50,925 bases of DNA from JAYPAN01 sp049597955 (GTDB lineage Bacteria; Pseudomonadota; Alphaproteobacteria; RS24). Where the stretch lies: the NCBI GenBank assembly GCA_049597955.1, contig JBMYND010000014.1:1-50925 (forward strand). The letters run 5' to 3'. Positions 41,247-49,789 of this stretch are shown in pieces; the first letter of the stretch is position 1; each line of letters starts with the position of its first letter. The position numbers were made by a program, and so were the translations under genes. The notes below the pieces were generated by a model. It was not told where the DNA came from and did not search any database. It saw nothing but the letters and a program-made list of their open reading frames with translations.

Positions 41247-42776
41247 TTGGCGACATTACCCAAATATAAAACGCGTGCCGTCCCCGCTGCGTTTTTTCAA
41301 CGCGAATATTCGTCGCAATTGCAGCCTAATGTAGAGGTTAGAAGAGATGCCCGACGCAAGGCAAATGAGCGAGTGGCTGAGCAAACGGATGAGACCAGCC
41401 TCGAATTTCATAGCTGCATTGGCAGATTGATAAGAATTGCGGGTAATATTACTGATACAGTGACTGCAGAGCATAGCCGACAAAAAAATAATGCTGCAAA
41501 CTACCTGGAAACCTATGCGAGGGAATTGAATGAAGTTTCTAGGAATAATAATGAACGATGGACACCGGATGCTTTTAGAAGAAATCAATCAGTGCAAGAT
41601 TTTCGAGAGAAATTAACTAAGAAATTCAGAAGAAATGGGGAACTAAACGACTTCCAAATTGAAAATGACTTGGATGAGGCAACAATGACTGGAGACAATG
41701 CTTTTTTCAGTTATGGGGCTAAGTTTTCTATGATTTTATTCGAAATCATTTTCATTTTCTGGTTGCTCGAAGAGTACTACTCGCCCGGCGTCGGGGTTGG
41801 TATGGCATTTGCCTTTTCCATGGTTACTGTAATCTGCGGTTTGTGTGCAGGCCGTTGCTGGGCCAACGCATTAACTCAACCCAGCGGAGTGTTGGCTGGC
41901 GTTAAGCCTTGGCATTATGGGGGAATTATTTGTTTTTTTGTGTTCGCCGTCACCAACTACATTATTTTGTTTTTGCGAATTAGAGAAAAACAGGCTGGGC
42001 TTATCTCCGGCGAAATCGATGCAATTCTGTTTTCTGATGTCCCTGCCGTATTTGCCAGCATAGAGACATTGGAAATTGCACTGCTGATTGTGGCATCCAT
42101 TCTTTTCTGGCTTTGGGGACTGTCGGGTTATTTTTGGGAAGGATATGAAGCTTATCCTGGTTGGCGTGACAGGTTAAAAGCATATAAAAATGCAAAGCTG
42201 GCTGCTGATGAAAAGCGTGATGAAATCGTCAATAATACAGAAGAAAGAATAGAGTCGAATAATCTGCGTTTCAAGGAGACGTCTGATTATCTTAAAACCA
42301 TTATCCAATCTGTGGACCTCGCAAAAATTGGTATAGAGCATGACGCGCGAAAGCTAAGAGAAGAAAAAGCGGATTTACAATTGGAGATTAGCGCCAAAAT
42401 GGAAATTTACTTCCGTGCCTATGATGGTTTGAGAAGGAGAAATGGACGCGATGGCCTGACGAATGATGTATTGGAGACTTGGCGAATAGAGTTGGCAGAC
42501 AAGATTTTTCCAAAAGAGGACGAAGATGACATTGAAAATCGGGAAATTGAGCAATTGATAGAGAAGTGCGAGGAATTGACAAAAAAATATGAGGTCGTGA
42601 AACAAGCTCTTGAAGAAAATCAGGAGAAATTTCGGGATGACACCGAGAAGTTTTTGCGTGACTTGCAGAATGATTTGGATAAAGCCGAGAATGATGCGCG
42701 AGAAGGGCAGTGGGGTGGTCAGGCCGCTGAGGTAGCCGAACTTTTTAACGTGGAAGAAAGTGTGCGCCGAGCATAA
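41247..42776 (+). CDS. four-TM membrane protein with coiled coils, unknown function
   Basis: Not recognised. 509 aa from TTG 41247, chosen because GGAGAAG lies 5-7 nt upstream; a TTG at 41217 is possible. The first ~150 residues are charged and helical. Four membrane helices follow at about 158-175, 181-204, 222-245 and 272-297, then a long charged coiled coil to about 500, including runs such as EELTKKYEVVKQALEENQEK. The codons AGA, AGG and ATA and the A/T content are clearly higher than in neighbouring genes, suggesting transfer. It is followed after 8 nt by the VWA-like gene, so the two are surely one unit. The layout recalls sensor or motor-like membrane components. Confidence 0.82.
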   Translation: MATLPKYKTRAVPAAFFQREYSSQLQPNVEVRRDARRKANERVAEQTDETSLEFHSCIGRLIRIAGNITDTVTAEHSRQKNNAANYLETYARELNEVSRNNNERWTPDAFRRNQSVQDFREKLTKKFRRNGELNDFQIENDLDEATMTGDNAFFSYGAKFSMILFEIIFIFWLLEEYYSPGVGVGMAFAFSMVTVICGLCAGRCWANALTQPSGVLAGVKPWHYGGIICFFVFAVTNYIILFLRIREKQAGLISGEIDAILFSDVPAVFASIETLEIALLIVASILFWLWGLSGYFWEGYEAYPGWRDRLKAYKNAKLAADEKRDEIVNNTEERIESNNLRFKETSDYLKTIIQSVDLAKIGIEHDARKLREEKADLQLEISAKMEIYFRAYDGLRRRNGRDGLTNDVLETWRIELADKIFPKEDEDDIENREIEQLIEKCEELTKKYEVVKQALEENQEKFRDDTEKFLRDLQNDLDKAENDAREGQWGGQAAEVAELFNVEESVRRA

Positions 42777-42784
42777 AATTATTG

Positions 42785-43645
42785 ATGAACGCGCAAAAGA
42801 AGAAGAAAAATAATTGGGATAGGGCTATGCCAGCTGCCGTTATTTTGGCGGTGTCTCTGGTACTACTTTCCCTATTTGAAGTTTTCTCCCGCCAAGAGGC
42901 ACCGAAGATAAATGATATTGGTGCGGATGCGGATTTGTGTCGGCAGGACAATTTTATACCGGCACACACAATTATATTGATTGATACAACTGACAGATTG
43001 CCGGAAGACTACAACAAGCAACTTGTTCAGTTTGTTGAGAAAACGCGGGAAGAGATAGGGGTTCATGAGAAAATAACCATATTGCACTTGAAACATGCAC
43101 CGCCGGATGATGCTGACACTAAATTGATATTGCACGAAAAGCTTTCCATATGCAGCCCCGGCACACCGGAAGAAATGAAAGATACATCGGTTGCACGACG
43201 AAAAGCACGAAACTTGTATCACGGTCGGTTTGAAGTTCACTTGCGGGAGTTCATTGAAATTTTGACAAGCCTGCCGGAGGCGCCAAACACACCTCTGCTG
43301 GCTGCGCTTAAGCAAATCACCCAACGCCCTGACTTTGGACTTGAAATTCCAAATCGCCGCTTGGCTATTTTTTCCGACTTTTTGCAATATACCAATGAAA
43401 TTTCGCATTATTGCCGGAACAGCTGGTGTATTGAATCGCCCGCCACTTTGCAAAGCAAGGGCGAGGAATTTGCCGATTTTACAGGAATTCACGTTGTTCT
43501 GTCTTACATCTATCGTGAACCCGAAGAGGGGGCGATAGCGCATGAAAGTCAAACCAAAAAGCATCGGAGATTTTGGCAGGATTATTTCAAGCTAACCAAT
43601 GCTGCTTCAACTGCTTGGTTCAACAAACAGGATGAAATTGATTAG
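42785..43645 (+). CDS. membrane-anchored VWA-like protein, unknown function
   Basis: 286 aa from ATG 42785. A Lys-rich N-terminus (QKKKKN) leads into one membrane helix (about 17-34). The soluble part looks like a von Willebrand A/Rossmann fold: beta-1 with possible metal-site residues TIILIDTTDRL, KITILHL, a Thr-Pro-Leu segment NTPLLAALKQIT, then RRLAIFSDFLQYTNEISHY and VVLSYIYREPE. It ends FWQDYFKLTNAASTAWF. The metal-binding Ser is not in the classical D-x-S-x-S form (Asp-Thr-Thr-Asp), so the fold call is tentative. It has the same AT-rich composition as the gene 8 nt upstream and lies 6 nt from the convergent GPH transporter gene. Confidence 0.78.
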   Translation: MNAQKKKKNNWDRAMPAAVILAVSLVLLSLFEVFSRQEAPKINDIGADADLCRQDNFIPAHTIILIDTTDRLPEDYNKQLVQFVEKTREEIGVHEKITILHLKHAPPDDADTKLILHEKLSICSPGTPEEMKDTSVARRKARNLYHGRFEVHLREFIEILTSLPEAPNTPLLAALKQITQRPDFGLEIPNRRLAIFSDFLQYTNEISHYCRNSWCIESPATLQSKGEEFADFTGIHVVLSYIYREPEEGAIAHESQTKKHRRFWQDYFKLTNAASTAWFNKQDEID

Positions 43646-43651
43646 CCCCCC

Positions 43652-45043
43652 CTATTGCCCGTTATTGCGGGCGGTGATTTGCGCCTGCAAATCGGCCTGT
43701 CGCTGGGCGGTGAGGGGAAAGCGCACGGCTATCACAATGGCGAAGATGAAAAACACCGCCGGCACAATCGCATATAAAACGCGCAGCGCCAGCAAATCGT
43801 CAAAGCTGTTCTCCGACAATAATTTGGCATTGAAATCGGTGAAGGACAGCGCCCATATCGCCAGAAATGTGCCAAGCGCGGTCGAGATTTTCGACGTCAT
43901 GCCGGCAAAGGCAAAATAGGAACCGGCGCGCGCCTTGCCGGTCTCGGCCGTCTCAACATCAATCACATCGGCCAGCATGGCCAGCGGCAGAAATTGCAAA
44001 CCGCCAAAACACGCCCCCTTCAACATGAAGAAAATAACAAACATGGTGTAAGTCTCGGCATGAAACGCCATATTGATGGTGGAGATAATCGCCACAGTTA
44101 TCAAAACGGCGGAAAAGGATAAATGCTTGCCGAATTTGCGCCCCAGCCACAGCCAAAACGGCACCGCCGCCAGCCCGGCCACGAAATAGCCGAAATAAAG
44201 CGTGCCAACCGCACCGGCCTGTATCACCGAGCGCATGAAAAACAGCGACAGCGCATTGCGAAACGCCTCGGCCAGCGTGACGATAAGCAAAATGCCGATA
44301 ATCATCCGCATCGGCTTATTGGCCCAAATCCGCCGCACACCATCCCAAAAGCTGACATGCGCTTGCTTGGTGCCGCCTTGCGGCTCCGGCTCGGCAACAA
44401 AGACGAACAGCAGCAGCATGGCCAGCGGCGCGCTTATCGCAATGGCCAGCGCCATGCCGCGCATGATGGAGGCAGTGGTGCCATCGCCATATTGCTCAAC
44501 CAGAAACGGCACAAAGGCAGCAACCAACAGGCCGATAAGGGTGAATTGCTCGCGCCAGGCGGTAACCCGCGCGCGCTGGTGGTAATCGGGCGACAGCTCT
44601 GCCCCCCATGCGCCATAGGGCAGGCCGATAAGCGTCGTGCCGATATACATGCCGGCAATGCATAAGAGCAGGTAATATTGGTCAACACCTTGCGGCGGCA
44701 CAAACAGCAGCCAGACCGACACCGCCAAAATCGGCGTGCCGAGAAATATTAACGGGCGACGCCGGCCAAAAGGCGTGCGCATGCGGTCGGATATCAGGCC
44801 AACCGCCGGGTCGGTCACCACATCGGTCAGCTTGGCCAGCAACAACATGGTCGCCACCGCCGCCAAGGGCAGGCCAACATGACCGGCATAAAAGGCCGGC
44901 AACCATATCGCCACCGGATAGCCGACCAGCGCCAAGGGCAGCGCCATAAAGCCATAGACGCCCAGCACGCCCGGCGTCAGGCTCTGCATTTGTGATTGCG
45001 CCTTGCTGCTGTCGCCTGTTGCGTCAATGCCCGTATCTGTCAT
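43652..45043 (-). CDS. GPH-family (MelB-like) sugar:cation symporter
   Basis: 463 aa, twelve helices. The family is clear from the loop after helix 2: LAKLTDVVTDPAVGLISDRMRTPFGRRRPLIFLG, with the D-x3-G-x-x-D/R pattern of glycoside-pentoside-hexuronide symporters. IGLPYGAWGAELSPDYHQRARVTAWREQF is the second signature. It imports a sugar, glycoside or related compound with a cation. GGGAGGG precedes ATG 45043. Upstream are nested inverted repeats that could bind a regulator. The gene converges with the AT-rich two-gene unit. Substrate unknown. Confidence 0.9.
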   Translation of the reverse strand: MTDTGIDATGDSSKAQSQMQSLTPGVLGVYGFMALPLALVGYPVAIWLPAFYAGHVGLPLAAVATMLLLAKLTDVVTDPAVGLISDRMRTPFGRRRPLIFLGTPILAVSVWLLFVPPQGVDQYYLLLCIAGMYIGTTLIGLPYGAWGAELSPDYHQRARVTAWREQFTLIGLLVAAFVPFLVEQYGDGTTASIMRGMALAIAISAPLAMLLLFVFVAEPEPQGGTKQAHVSFWDGVRRIWANKPMRMIIGILLIVTLAEAFRNALSLFFMRSVIQAGAVGTLYFGYFVAGLAAVPFWLWLGRKFGKHLSFSAVLITVAIISTINMAFHAETYTMFVIFFMLKGACFGGLQFLPLAMLADVIDVETAETGKARAGSYFAFAGMTSKISTALGTFLAIWALSFTDFNAKLLSENSFDDLLALRVLYAIVPAVFFIFAIVIAVRFPLTAQRQADLQAQITARNNGQ

Positions 45044-45058
45044 GTGAGCACCCTCCCT

Positions 45059-45090
45059 GCCAAATATTTTGGCCTATCAGATAGTTTGGC
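45059..45090. promoter_or_regulatory. nested inverted repeats before the GPH transporter gene
   Basis: GCCAAA (45059-45064) and TTTGGC (45085-45090) flank the 11-bp palindrome CTATCAGATAG (45074-45084). They lie 16-47 nt upstream of the start codon, a typical repressor position. The rest of the 329-nt divergent gap to the porin gene shows a TTGACA near 45246 but no clear -10 partner, and no gene. Confidence 0.4.
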
Positions 45091-45372
45091 AAAATAGCCG
45101 ATGATTTGCACCTGATTTTCGCGCTGAATACACGTCCTGCGTGTAGTGCCTGTTTCTGCATCCTATTGCTTGGTGTTGCGACAAATCCACGGTTTCACAG
45201 CTTTTTCGGCAATCTCGCGCGATTGACGGATTTTTCATGTTTTTTTGACAAAAACAGATTATTGGACAGAGCAAATGGACTGTCGGTCATCTGTTGATGT
45301 GTGTCGCAGTCGCGTTCCTGCCTTTGGGCGGGCCTGTTCCTGAAAAAATGCGTGAAATAAGGGGAACCAGAT

Positions 45373-46578
45373 ATGCATAATTTTTCACTTTTTCGGTCCA
45401 ACAATAATGCGGCGACCAGCCTTTGGGCATTTATGGCCGTCGCGGCACTGGTGATGGGGTCTCTGATTGGGGCGTCGGGGGCGCGGGCGGCAGAGCAGGC
45501 AAAACCGGTCGGGCTTTCGGTTGGCGGCTTTTTCACCCAAGGCGTCGCCACAGTCGATATTAATGATGACCGGCTTGAAGAAGAGGTTTTGCTTGAAAAT
45601 GCCGAGATTCATTTTCGCGGCAAAACCCTTCTCGACAGTGGCACGGAAATCGGCTTCCGCGTTGAGCTGGAGGCTTACACAAAAGACGACCAGATTGACG
45701 AGACCTATTTTTATGCCAAGGGCAATTGGGGCAAAATCATTCTCGGCGCGGAAAATGGCGTCGCCTATTTGGCCGGTGTGCATGGCCCGCGCTTTGTGCC
45801 GGGCATTGACATGACCAATAATGACTTAATGGCCGACGCCATGGCCGGTGCGCTGAAAGCCATGTATCGCAAAGGCGATTTGGTCGGCGATGCGCATATG
45901 TCGCCACGGCTTGAGCATATTACCGGTGACGCGCCGAAAATAAGCTATTTCACGCCCAAGCTGGCCGGTGTGCAAGTCGGGGTCTCCTACACGCCGAATA
46001 ATAAACAGCGCGATGGCGGGGCAAGCAATTTCACGCTGTTTGAAGGGAAAGAACAGCGCGAGATTTATGAGTATTCCATGAGCTATGATGCGGCGCTGTT
46101 TGGTGGGCGCATTGAGATTGGTGCGACCGGTGTGGAAACCCATCGCGGCAAGGGCGACAAGCCGCAAAGCCGCGCGCTTGGCCTGAAATACAGCCTTGGC
46201 GATTGGTCGATTGGCGGCAGCCGCGCCATTTTCAACCATCTTGATATGGTGGATGCGCGCTATAAACACCATGCGAGCAATAATAATCGCGGCACTGATG
46301 CGCGCGAGATTGACACGGCCAATTACACCCTCAGCTATCGCCTCAGCGATGACAGCCGTGTCGGCCTTGGCTTTACCCGCAGCGATGAAACCAGCCCGCA
46401 AGCGGCGCAAGTCTCGCAATATCGCGAATATATGCTTGGCGGCGGCACGCGCATCGCGCCCGGCGTCAGCATTGGCTATTTCGTCCAAGATGTTGAGTTG
46501 AAACGTCCGGGCGTGACATCGGGCAGCAAACGCGAAGAGTTTCAGGTGCTTGGCTTGACATTGGACTTGAAATTCTAG
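45373..46578 (+). CDS. outer-membrane porin
   Basis: 401 aa. The signal peptide is long (about residues 1-39, ending GARAA). The mature N-terminus GLSVGGFFTQGVATVDIN and the repeated amphipathic strands (ENAEIHFRGKTLLDSGTEIGFRVELEA, ETYFYAKGNWGKIILGAENGVAYLAG) match Gram-negative porin_4-type 16-strand barrels. The last residues LGLTLDLKF end in Phe, the Bam signal. AAGGGG precedes ATG 45373. A strong terminator follows. It forms a diffusion channel for small solutes, and lies between two transporter genes that could take up what it admits. Confidence 0.92.
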   Translation: MHNFSLFRSNNNAATSLWAFMAVAALVMGSLIGASGARAAEQAKPVGLSVGGFFTQGVATVDINDDRLEEEVLLENAEIHFRGKTLLDSGTEIGFRVELEAYTKDDQIDETYFYAKGNWGKIILGAENGVAYLAGVHGPRFVPGIDMTNNDLMADAMAGALKAMYRKGDLVGDAHMSPRLEHITGDAPKISYFTPKLAGVQVGVSYTPNNKQRDGGASNFTLFEGKEQREIYEYSMSYDAALFGGRIEIGATGVETHRGKGDKPQSRALGLKYSLGDWSIGGSRAIFNHLDMVDARYKHHASNNNRGTDAREIDTANYTLSYRLSDDSRVGLGFTRSDETSPQAAQVSQYREYMLGGGTRIAPGVSIGYFVQDVELKRPGVTSGSKREEFQVLGLTLDLKF

Positions 46579-46620
46579 GGATCTGAAATTCCAGCCATCA
46601 TTTGTCGGCATTTGTCGGCA
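46567..46620. repeat. short tandem duplications after the porin stop
   Basis: TGAAATTC plus CAG or TAG occurs at 46568 (containing the porin stop) and again at 46584. TTTGTCGGCA is then repeated exactly at 46601 and 46611. These are two separate small duplications within 55 bp, between the stop codon and the terminator. Confidence 0.7.
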
Positions 46621-46627
46621 TATGAGG

Positions 46628-46661
46628 AAGGGCGGACTTTCCCCCAAAGTCCGCCCTTTTT
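46628..46661 (+). terminator. intrinsic terminator of the porin gene
   Basis: AAGGGCGGACTTT (46628-46640) pairs with AAAGTCCGCCCTT (46646-46658) around CCCCC, followed by TTTTT overlap to 46661: a 13-bp perfect stem. It may also limit readthrough from the convergent MFS gene, whose stop is 22 nt further on. Confidence 0.93.
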
Positions 46662-46682
46662 CCGATTTCAATGTGGTGCGGC

Positions 46683-48011
46683 TTAACCGGCGGAGGCAGC
46701 CTCGCGGGCAGCCAAATCTTCGCGCAGGCGACGCCCGGCGATGAAATAATGCACTGACCCCCATATATTGAGCAGCGATACCAGCACCAGCGCATAGCGC
46801 AGACCATCTTGGCCGTAATCGGGCTGGAACATATCAGACAATACACCGACCAGATAGGGGCCGAGGCCAAGGCCCAATATATTGATGCAAAAGAGCAGCA
46901 AAGCCGCGCCCAAAGCGCGATTTTCCGGCGGCAACAAGCTTTGGTTCATGGCAAAGCTGACAGACAGATAAAACCCGCCAAAAAACGACACAATCACCAA
47001 CAGCCCGGCGACAAGGTAAATATCGCCGGCCAGGTAATACCAAGCGACAAACGGCGCCAAGGCGGTTTTGACAATAGCGGTCAGCCAGACATAAAAGCGT
47101 TTGTCGCGTTGCGCCAGCCTATCGGCCAGCCAGCCGCCGAAAAATGTGCCAATACCGCCAATCACCCCGCCAATCAGCGCCAGCAAAGTGCCGGTTTCGC
47201 CCGGTGACAAGCCGTGAATCCGGCGGAAATAAACACCGTTCCAATAGGTTGTGCCATAGCCGACAAAGACAACAAGCGTGCACCCAATAACAATATGGCG
47301 CAGGCTGGGAATGCTCATCATCACCCCGAAAGTCTGCCAGATTTCGCGGAATATATTGCGCGATAAGGGTTTGGGCGGCTGGCTGCGCGGCGGCTCTTTC
47401 ACCGTGGTCAGCAATAAAATGCCAAGAAATATGCCCGGTATGCCGACCACGAAAAAGGCAATGCGCCAGCCATACCATTCGTCAATCCAGCCGCCGACAA
47501 GAAAACCGATAAGCACGCCAATATTGATACCGGCAGCGTAAATGCCCATGGCCGCGCCGCGACTTTCAAGCGGGAACAAGTCGGATATCATGGAGTGGCT
47601 GGGCGGGCTGGAGCCGGCCTCGCCAATGCCGACGCCAATTCGCGCCAAGGCAAGCTGGGTGTAATTCACCGCCAGGCCACACAGCGCCGTCATGCCCGAC
47701 CAAACAATCACCGAAGCAGCGATAATGTTGCGCCGCGAATAGCGGTCGGCCAGCATGGCAATCGGAATGCCGAGCGTGGCATAAAACAGCGCGAAAGACA
47801 GGCCAATCAGAAAGCCAAGCTGGCTGTCGGAAAGCAGGAGGTCTTGTTTAATCGACTCGGCGAGAATGGATACAATTTGCCGGTCAACATGGCTGGAAGC
47901 GTAAATGGCAACCAGCATGGCAAGCGTGTAATTGCGTGTGCGTGGGCTTATGCTCGCGGCAGTCTCACCAGATGCGGCGTTCTCATTTGGCGTTGTTTCC
48001 AGATTTGACAT
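46683..48011 (-). CDS. MFS transporter, spinster-like
   Basis: 442 aa, twelve helices. Typical signatures: IYASSHVDRQIVSILAESIKQDLLLSDSQLGFL after helix 1, AMLADRYSRRNIIAASVIVWSGMTALCGLA in the loop 2-3 region and IGVGIGEAGSSPPSHSMISDLFP. These match the spinster-like MFS group common in Sphingomonads and other Alphaproteobacteria. GGGAGGA lies 7 nt before ATG 48011. N- and C-terminal tails are Ala/Glu-rich. It converges on the porin gene. Substrate unknown; relatives are often near catabolic genes for aromatics or sugars. Confidence 0.9.
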   Translation of the reverse strand: MSNLETTPNENAASGETAASISPRTRNYTLAMLVAIYASSHVDRQIVSILAESIKQDLLLSDSQLGFLIGLSFALFYATLGIPIAMLADRYSRRNIIAASVIVWSGMTALCGLAVNYTQLALARIGVGIGEAGSSPPSHSMISDLFPLESRGAAMGIYAAGINIGVLIGFLVGGWIDEWYGWRIAFFVVGIPGIFLGILLLTTVKEPPRSQPPKPLSRNIFREIWQTFGVMMSIPSLRHIVIGCTLVVFVGYGTTYWNGVYFRRIHGLSPGETGTLLALIGGVIGGIGTFFGGWLADRLAQRDKRFYVWLTAIVKTALAPFVAWYYLAGDIYLVAGLLVIVSFFGGFYLSVSFAMNQSLLPPENRALGAALLLFCINILGLGLGPYLVGVLSDMFQPDYGQDGLRYALVLVSLLNIWGSVHYFIAGRRLREDLAAREAASAG

Positions 48012-48109
48012 TTACTGTTCCTCCCACGACAACACTAGGAAAAGAAACAGCTTTTGGCGAGAGGAAATGGACGCCGCCCGCTATTTTCATCAATCCCCGC
48101 AATTTTTTA

Positions 48110-48568
48110 TCAATCATTGTCGTGATGGTGACGCATATGGCGCGCAATTCGGGCGCGCGCCTCCGGCGACAAGCCGCCCGCCAAATCGCGCATCAATCCG
48201 TGAAATTGTTCATTGACCATTGCCGCCCCGGCTTGCGAGCGGTCAAAAGCGGCCTTGAGAGCCTCTGCTTGCGGTATTTTGGCGTCGAAAGCGCGGGCCA
48301 AATCGCGCCTTGCGGCGGCAATCTCGCCAAGCGCCTCGCGCACAATCGGGCGGCGCGCGTCAAATGCGGCGCGCGCCACTTCGCGGTCAGCCCCTTCCAA
48401 ATGGCCCAAAACCCGTTCTTGCGCCCGGTCGAGACGATTTCCAATCCAGTCGCGGTCGCCCATATTGCGCCATTTCAGGCCATAATATCCGGCGGCACCG
48501 AGAATAATCAGATTTACGGCAAGCGAGAGGGTCAAAACGATATGGAGCGGTCGTATATTCTTCAGCAT
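48110..48568 (-). CDS. periplasmic heavy-metal-sensor-like protein (CnrX/ZraP-like)
   Basis: 152 aa. One N-terminal helix (about residues 10-30) is followed by a helical Arg/Ala-rich periplasmic domain resembling the heavy-metal resistance (CnrX/Spy-like) fold, with FDARRPIVREALGEIAAARRDLARAF and a SPEARARIARHMRHHHDND ending. The C-terminal His cluster could bind metal. It is the third gene of the ECF sigma operon, 37 nt after the anti-sigma-like gene, with GGAAAGGA upstream. A sensing or buffering role in the envelope-stress signal is inferred from context. Confidence 0.85.
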   Translation of the reverse strand: MLKNIRPLHIVLTLSLAVNLIILGAAGYYGLKWRNMGDRDWIGNRLDRAQERVLGHLEGADREVARAAFDARRPIVREALGEIAAARRDLARAFDAKIPQAEALKAAFDRSQAGAAMVNEQFHGLMRDLAGGLSPEARARIARHMRHHHDND

Positions 48569-48605
48569 TTGGTTTCCTTTCCGGTTCGGTGTTGGTCAAT
48601 CATTA

Positions 48606-49058
48606 TCAGTTCAAAAGCATTTCATCGCCGACCATGGTGAGCATGGTCATCGGGTCGGGCGCGCCGAGAATGAACTCTATTATTATCGGCGCATTGACAA
48701 TGCCGAGCGTCAAGCAAGCGGCCATCGCGCCGAGTGCAAAACCGGCTTGCCGGAGGCGCGGATAGGCGCTGCGCATTTGCGGCATTGCGGCAGGCCTGCG
48801 GGCTGGCGCTGCTTGTGTCGCGGCCAGCTTTTCACGCATATCGGCGCTGATGCGCGCCTGCACATGATTTGGGGCATCGGGCAGCCGTGCCTGCAGCCAG
48901 TCATCCAATGCCGCAGCAGAGCTGACAATCGCACGCGCCTGCGCGTGAGTGTCCTGAAAAGCCTGCATGGCGGCGCGCTTGTCTTCGGGCCAGCGGCGCG
49001 CATCGCCACCATAGGTGGCGACCAATAACTGAAAACTTTTCTCATCCATATCCATCAT
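48606..49058 (-). CDS. anti-sigma-factor-like single-TM protein
   Basis: 150 aa from ATG 49058 (ATGs at 49055 and 49049 are alternatives). The N-terminal cytoplasmic part includes FQLLVATYGGDARRWPEDKRAAM and AAALDDWLQARLPDAP. One membrane helix (about residues 109-135) leads into a short periplasmic tail ending GDEMLLN. No Zn-binding H-x3-C-x2-C motif is present, so it is not a ZAS-type anti-sigma. Position between the ECF sigma gene (32 nt before) and the periplasmic sensor gene makes an anti-sigma role likely. The family itself is not one I can name. Confidence 0.75.
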   Translation of the reverse strand: MMDMDEKSFQLLVATYGGDARRWPEDKRAAMQAFQDTHAQARAIVSSAAALDDWLQARLPDAPNHVQARISADMREKLAATQAAPARRPAAMPQMRSAYPRLRQAGFALGAMAACLTLGIVNAPIIIEFILGAPDPMTMLTMVGDEMLLN

Positions 49059-49090
49059 CTTTGCTCTCTTTGTGATTCCTGTCCGGTCGG

Positions 49091-49690
49091 TCAAACCGCT
49101 TGCAAATCGGCGCGCATGGCGGCCAGTTTTTCATGCAGGCGCTGCCGCCCGCGACGTAAGACAGATTCCAGCGCGGCGAGGGAAATACCCATTATTTCGG
49201 CCGCTTCGCGCTGGCCTATCTCGCGATAATAAACCAGCTCTATGGCCCGTTGCTGGTCGTCACTCAGCGCGGCCAAGGCGCTGCGGATGATGCGGTTGCG
49301 GTCTGCCGCCTGCATCAAGGCTTCGGCATTCTCAGCATCATCTTCAGGCTCGGCAATTTCATCCAGACCTGATTGCGGTCGTTTTTTGCGCAATATGTCA
49401 ATGCAGCGATTGACGGCAATGCGATACAGCCAAGTGGTCACTTTGGCCCGGCCGCTTTGCCAATGCGCGGCATTTTTCCAGACCGAAGCGAAAACATCCT
49501 GTGCCGCATCCTCGCCATCTTGACCGTTGCCCAGCTTGGATGTGCAGATTTTCAAAACATAGGAAAGATGCCGGTCTATCAGAATTTGCGCTGCCTGCTG
49601 ATTGCCGCGCCCGATTTCCGCCATGAGTCGGTCATCATCCCAATCAGGCGCGGGAGTGCGGGTTATATCGGGCTTGAATATGGCGCTCAT
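49091..49690 (-). CDS. ECF-type RNA polymerase sigma factor
   Basis: 199 aa from ATG 49690; the first 10 codons of a longer frame are less likely. Region 2 reads DAAQDVFASVWKNAAHWQSGRAKVTTWLYRIAVNRCIDILRKK (-10 recognition). Region 4 reads REIGQREAAEIMGISLAALESVLRRGRQRLHEKL (helix-turn-helix for -35 recognition). An acidic linker (about 115-130) separates them. First gene of a three-gene operon with the anti-sigma-like and periplasmic proteins, the usual layout of an envelope or metal-stress response. Autoregulation is expected, but I could not identify its promoter with confidence. Confidence 0.93.
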   Translation of the reverse strand: MSAIFKPDITRTPAPDWDDDRLMAEIGRGNQQAAQILIDRHLSYVLKICTSKLGNGQDGEDAAQDVFASVWKNAAHWQSGRAKVTTWLYRIAVNRCIDILRKKRPQSGLDEIAEPEDDAENAEALMQAADRNRIIRSALAALSDDQQRAIELVYYREIGQREAAEIMGISLAALESVLRRGRQRLHEKLAAMRADLQAV

Positions 49691-49744
49691 GCCTGGTTTC
49701 CACCGATTTTGCGGCCCCATTCGGTCGCGTAAAAAACTTTCCTA

Positions 49745-49775
49745 TTGGCCGTTTTGAGCCAATCCAAATTATTAT
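49745..49775 (+). promoter_or_regulatory. candidate promoter of the small RNA
   Basis: TTGGCC (49745-49750) and an AT-rich -10 at 49768-49775 (ATTATT with 17-nt spacing, or TATTAT with 19). It points at the structured region 49790-49883. The match is moderate. Confidence 0.35.
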
Positions 49776-49787
49776 ACGCAGCGTATA
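49773..49787. promoter_or_regulatory. 15-bp perfect palindrome TATACGC-A-GCGTATA
   Basis: Seven-base arms around a central A, directly after the candidate -10 and in the divergent gap before the ECF sigma gene. It fits an operator for either transcript. Confidence 0.5.
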
Positions 49788-49789
49788 TA

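Noticed and set aside
41003..41263. Reverse open frame of 86 codons next to the tRNA as an integrase fragment
   Set aside because: No tyrosine-recombinase motif is visible and overlapping frames are equally open; not supportable.
45106..45297. 63-codon forward frame before the porin gene
   Set aside because: No ribosome-binding site, Cys/Phe-rich nonsense-like composition, and it occupies the porin and GPH promoter region.
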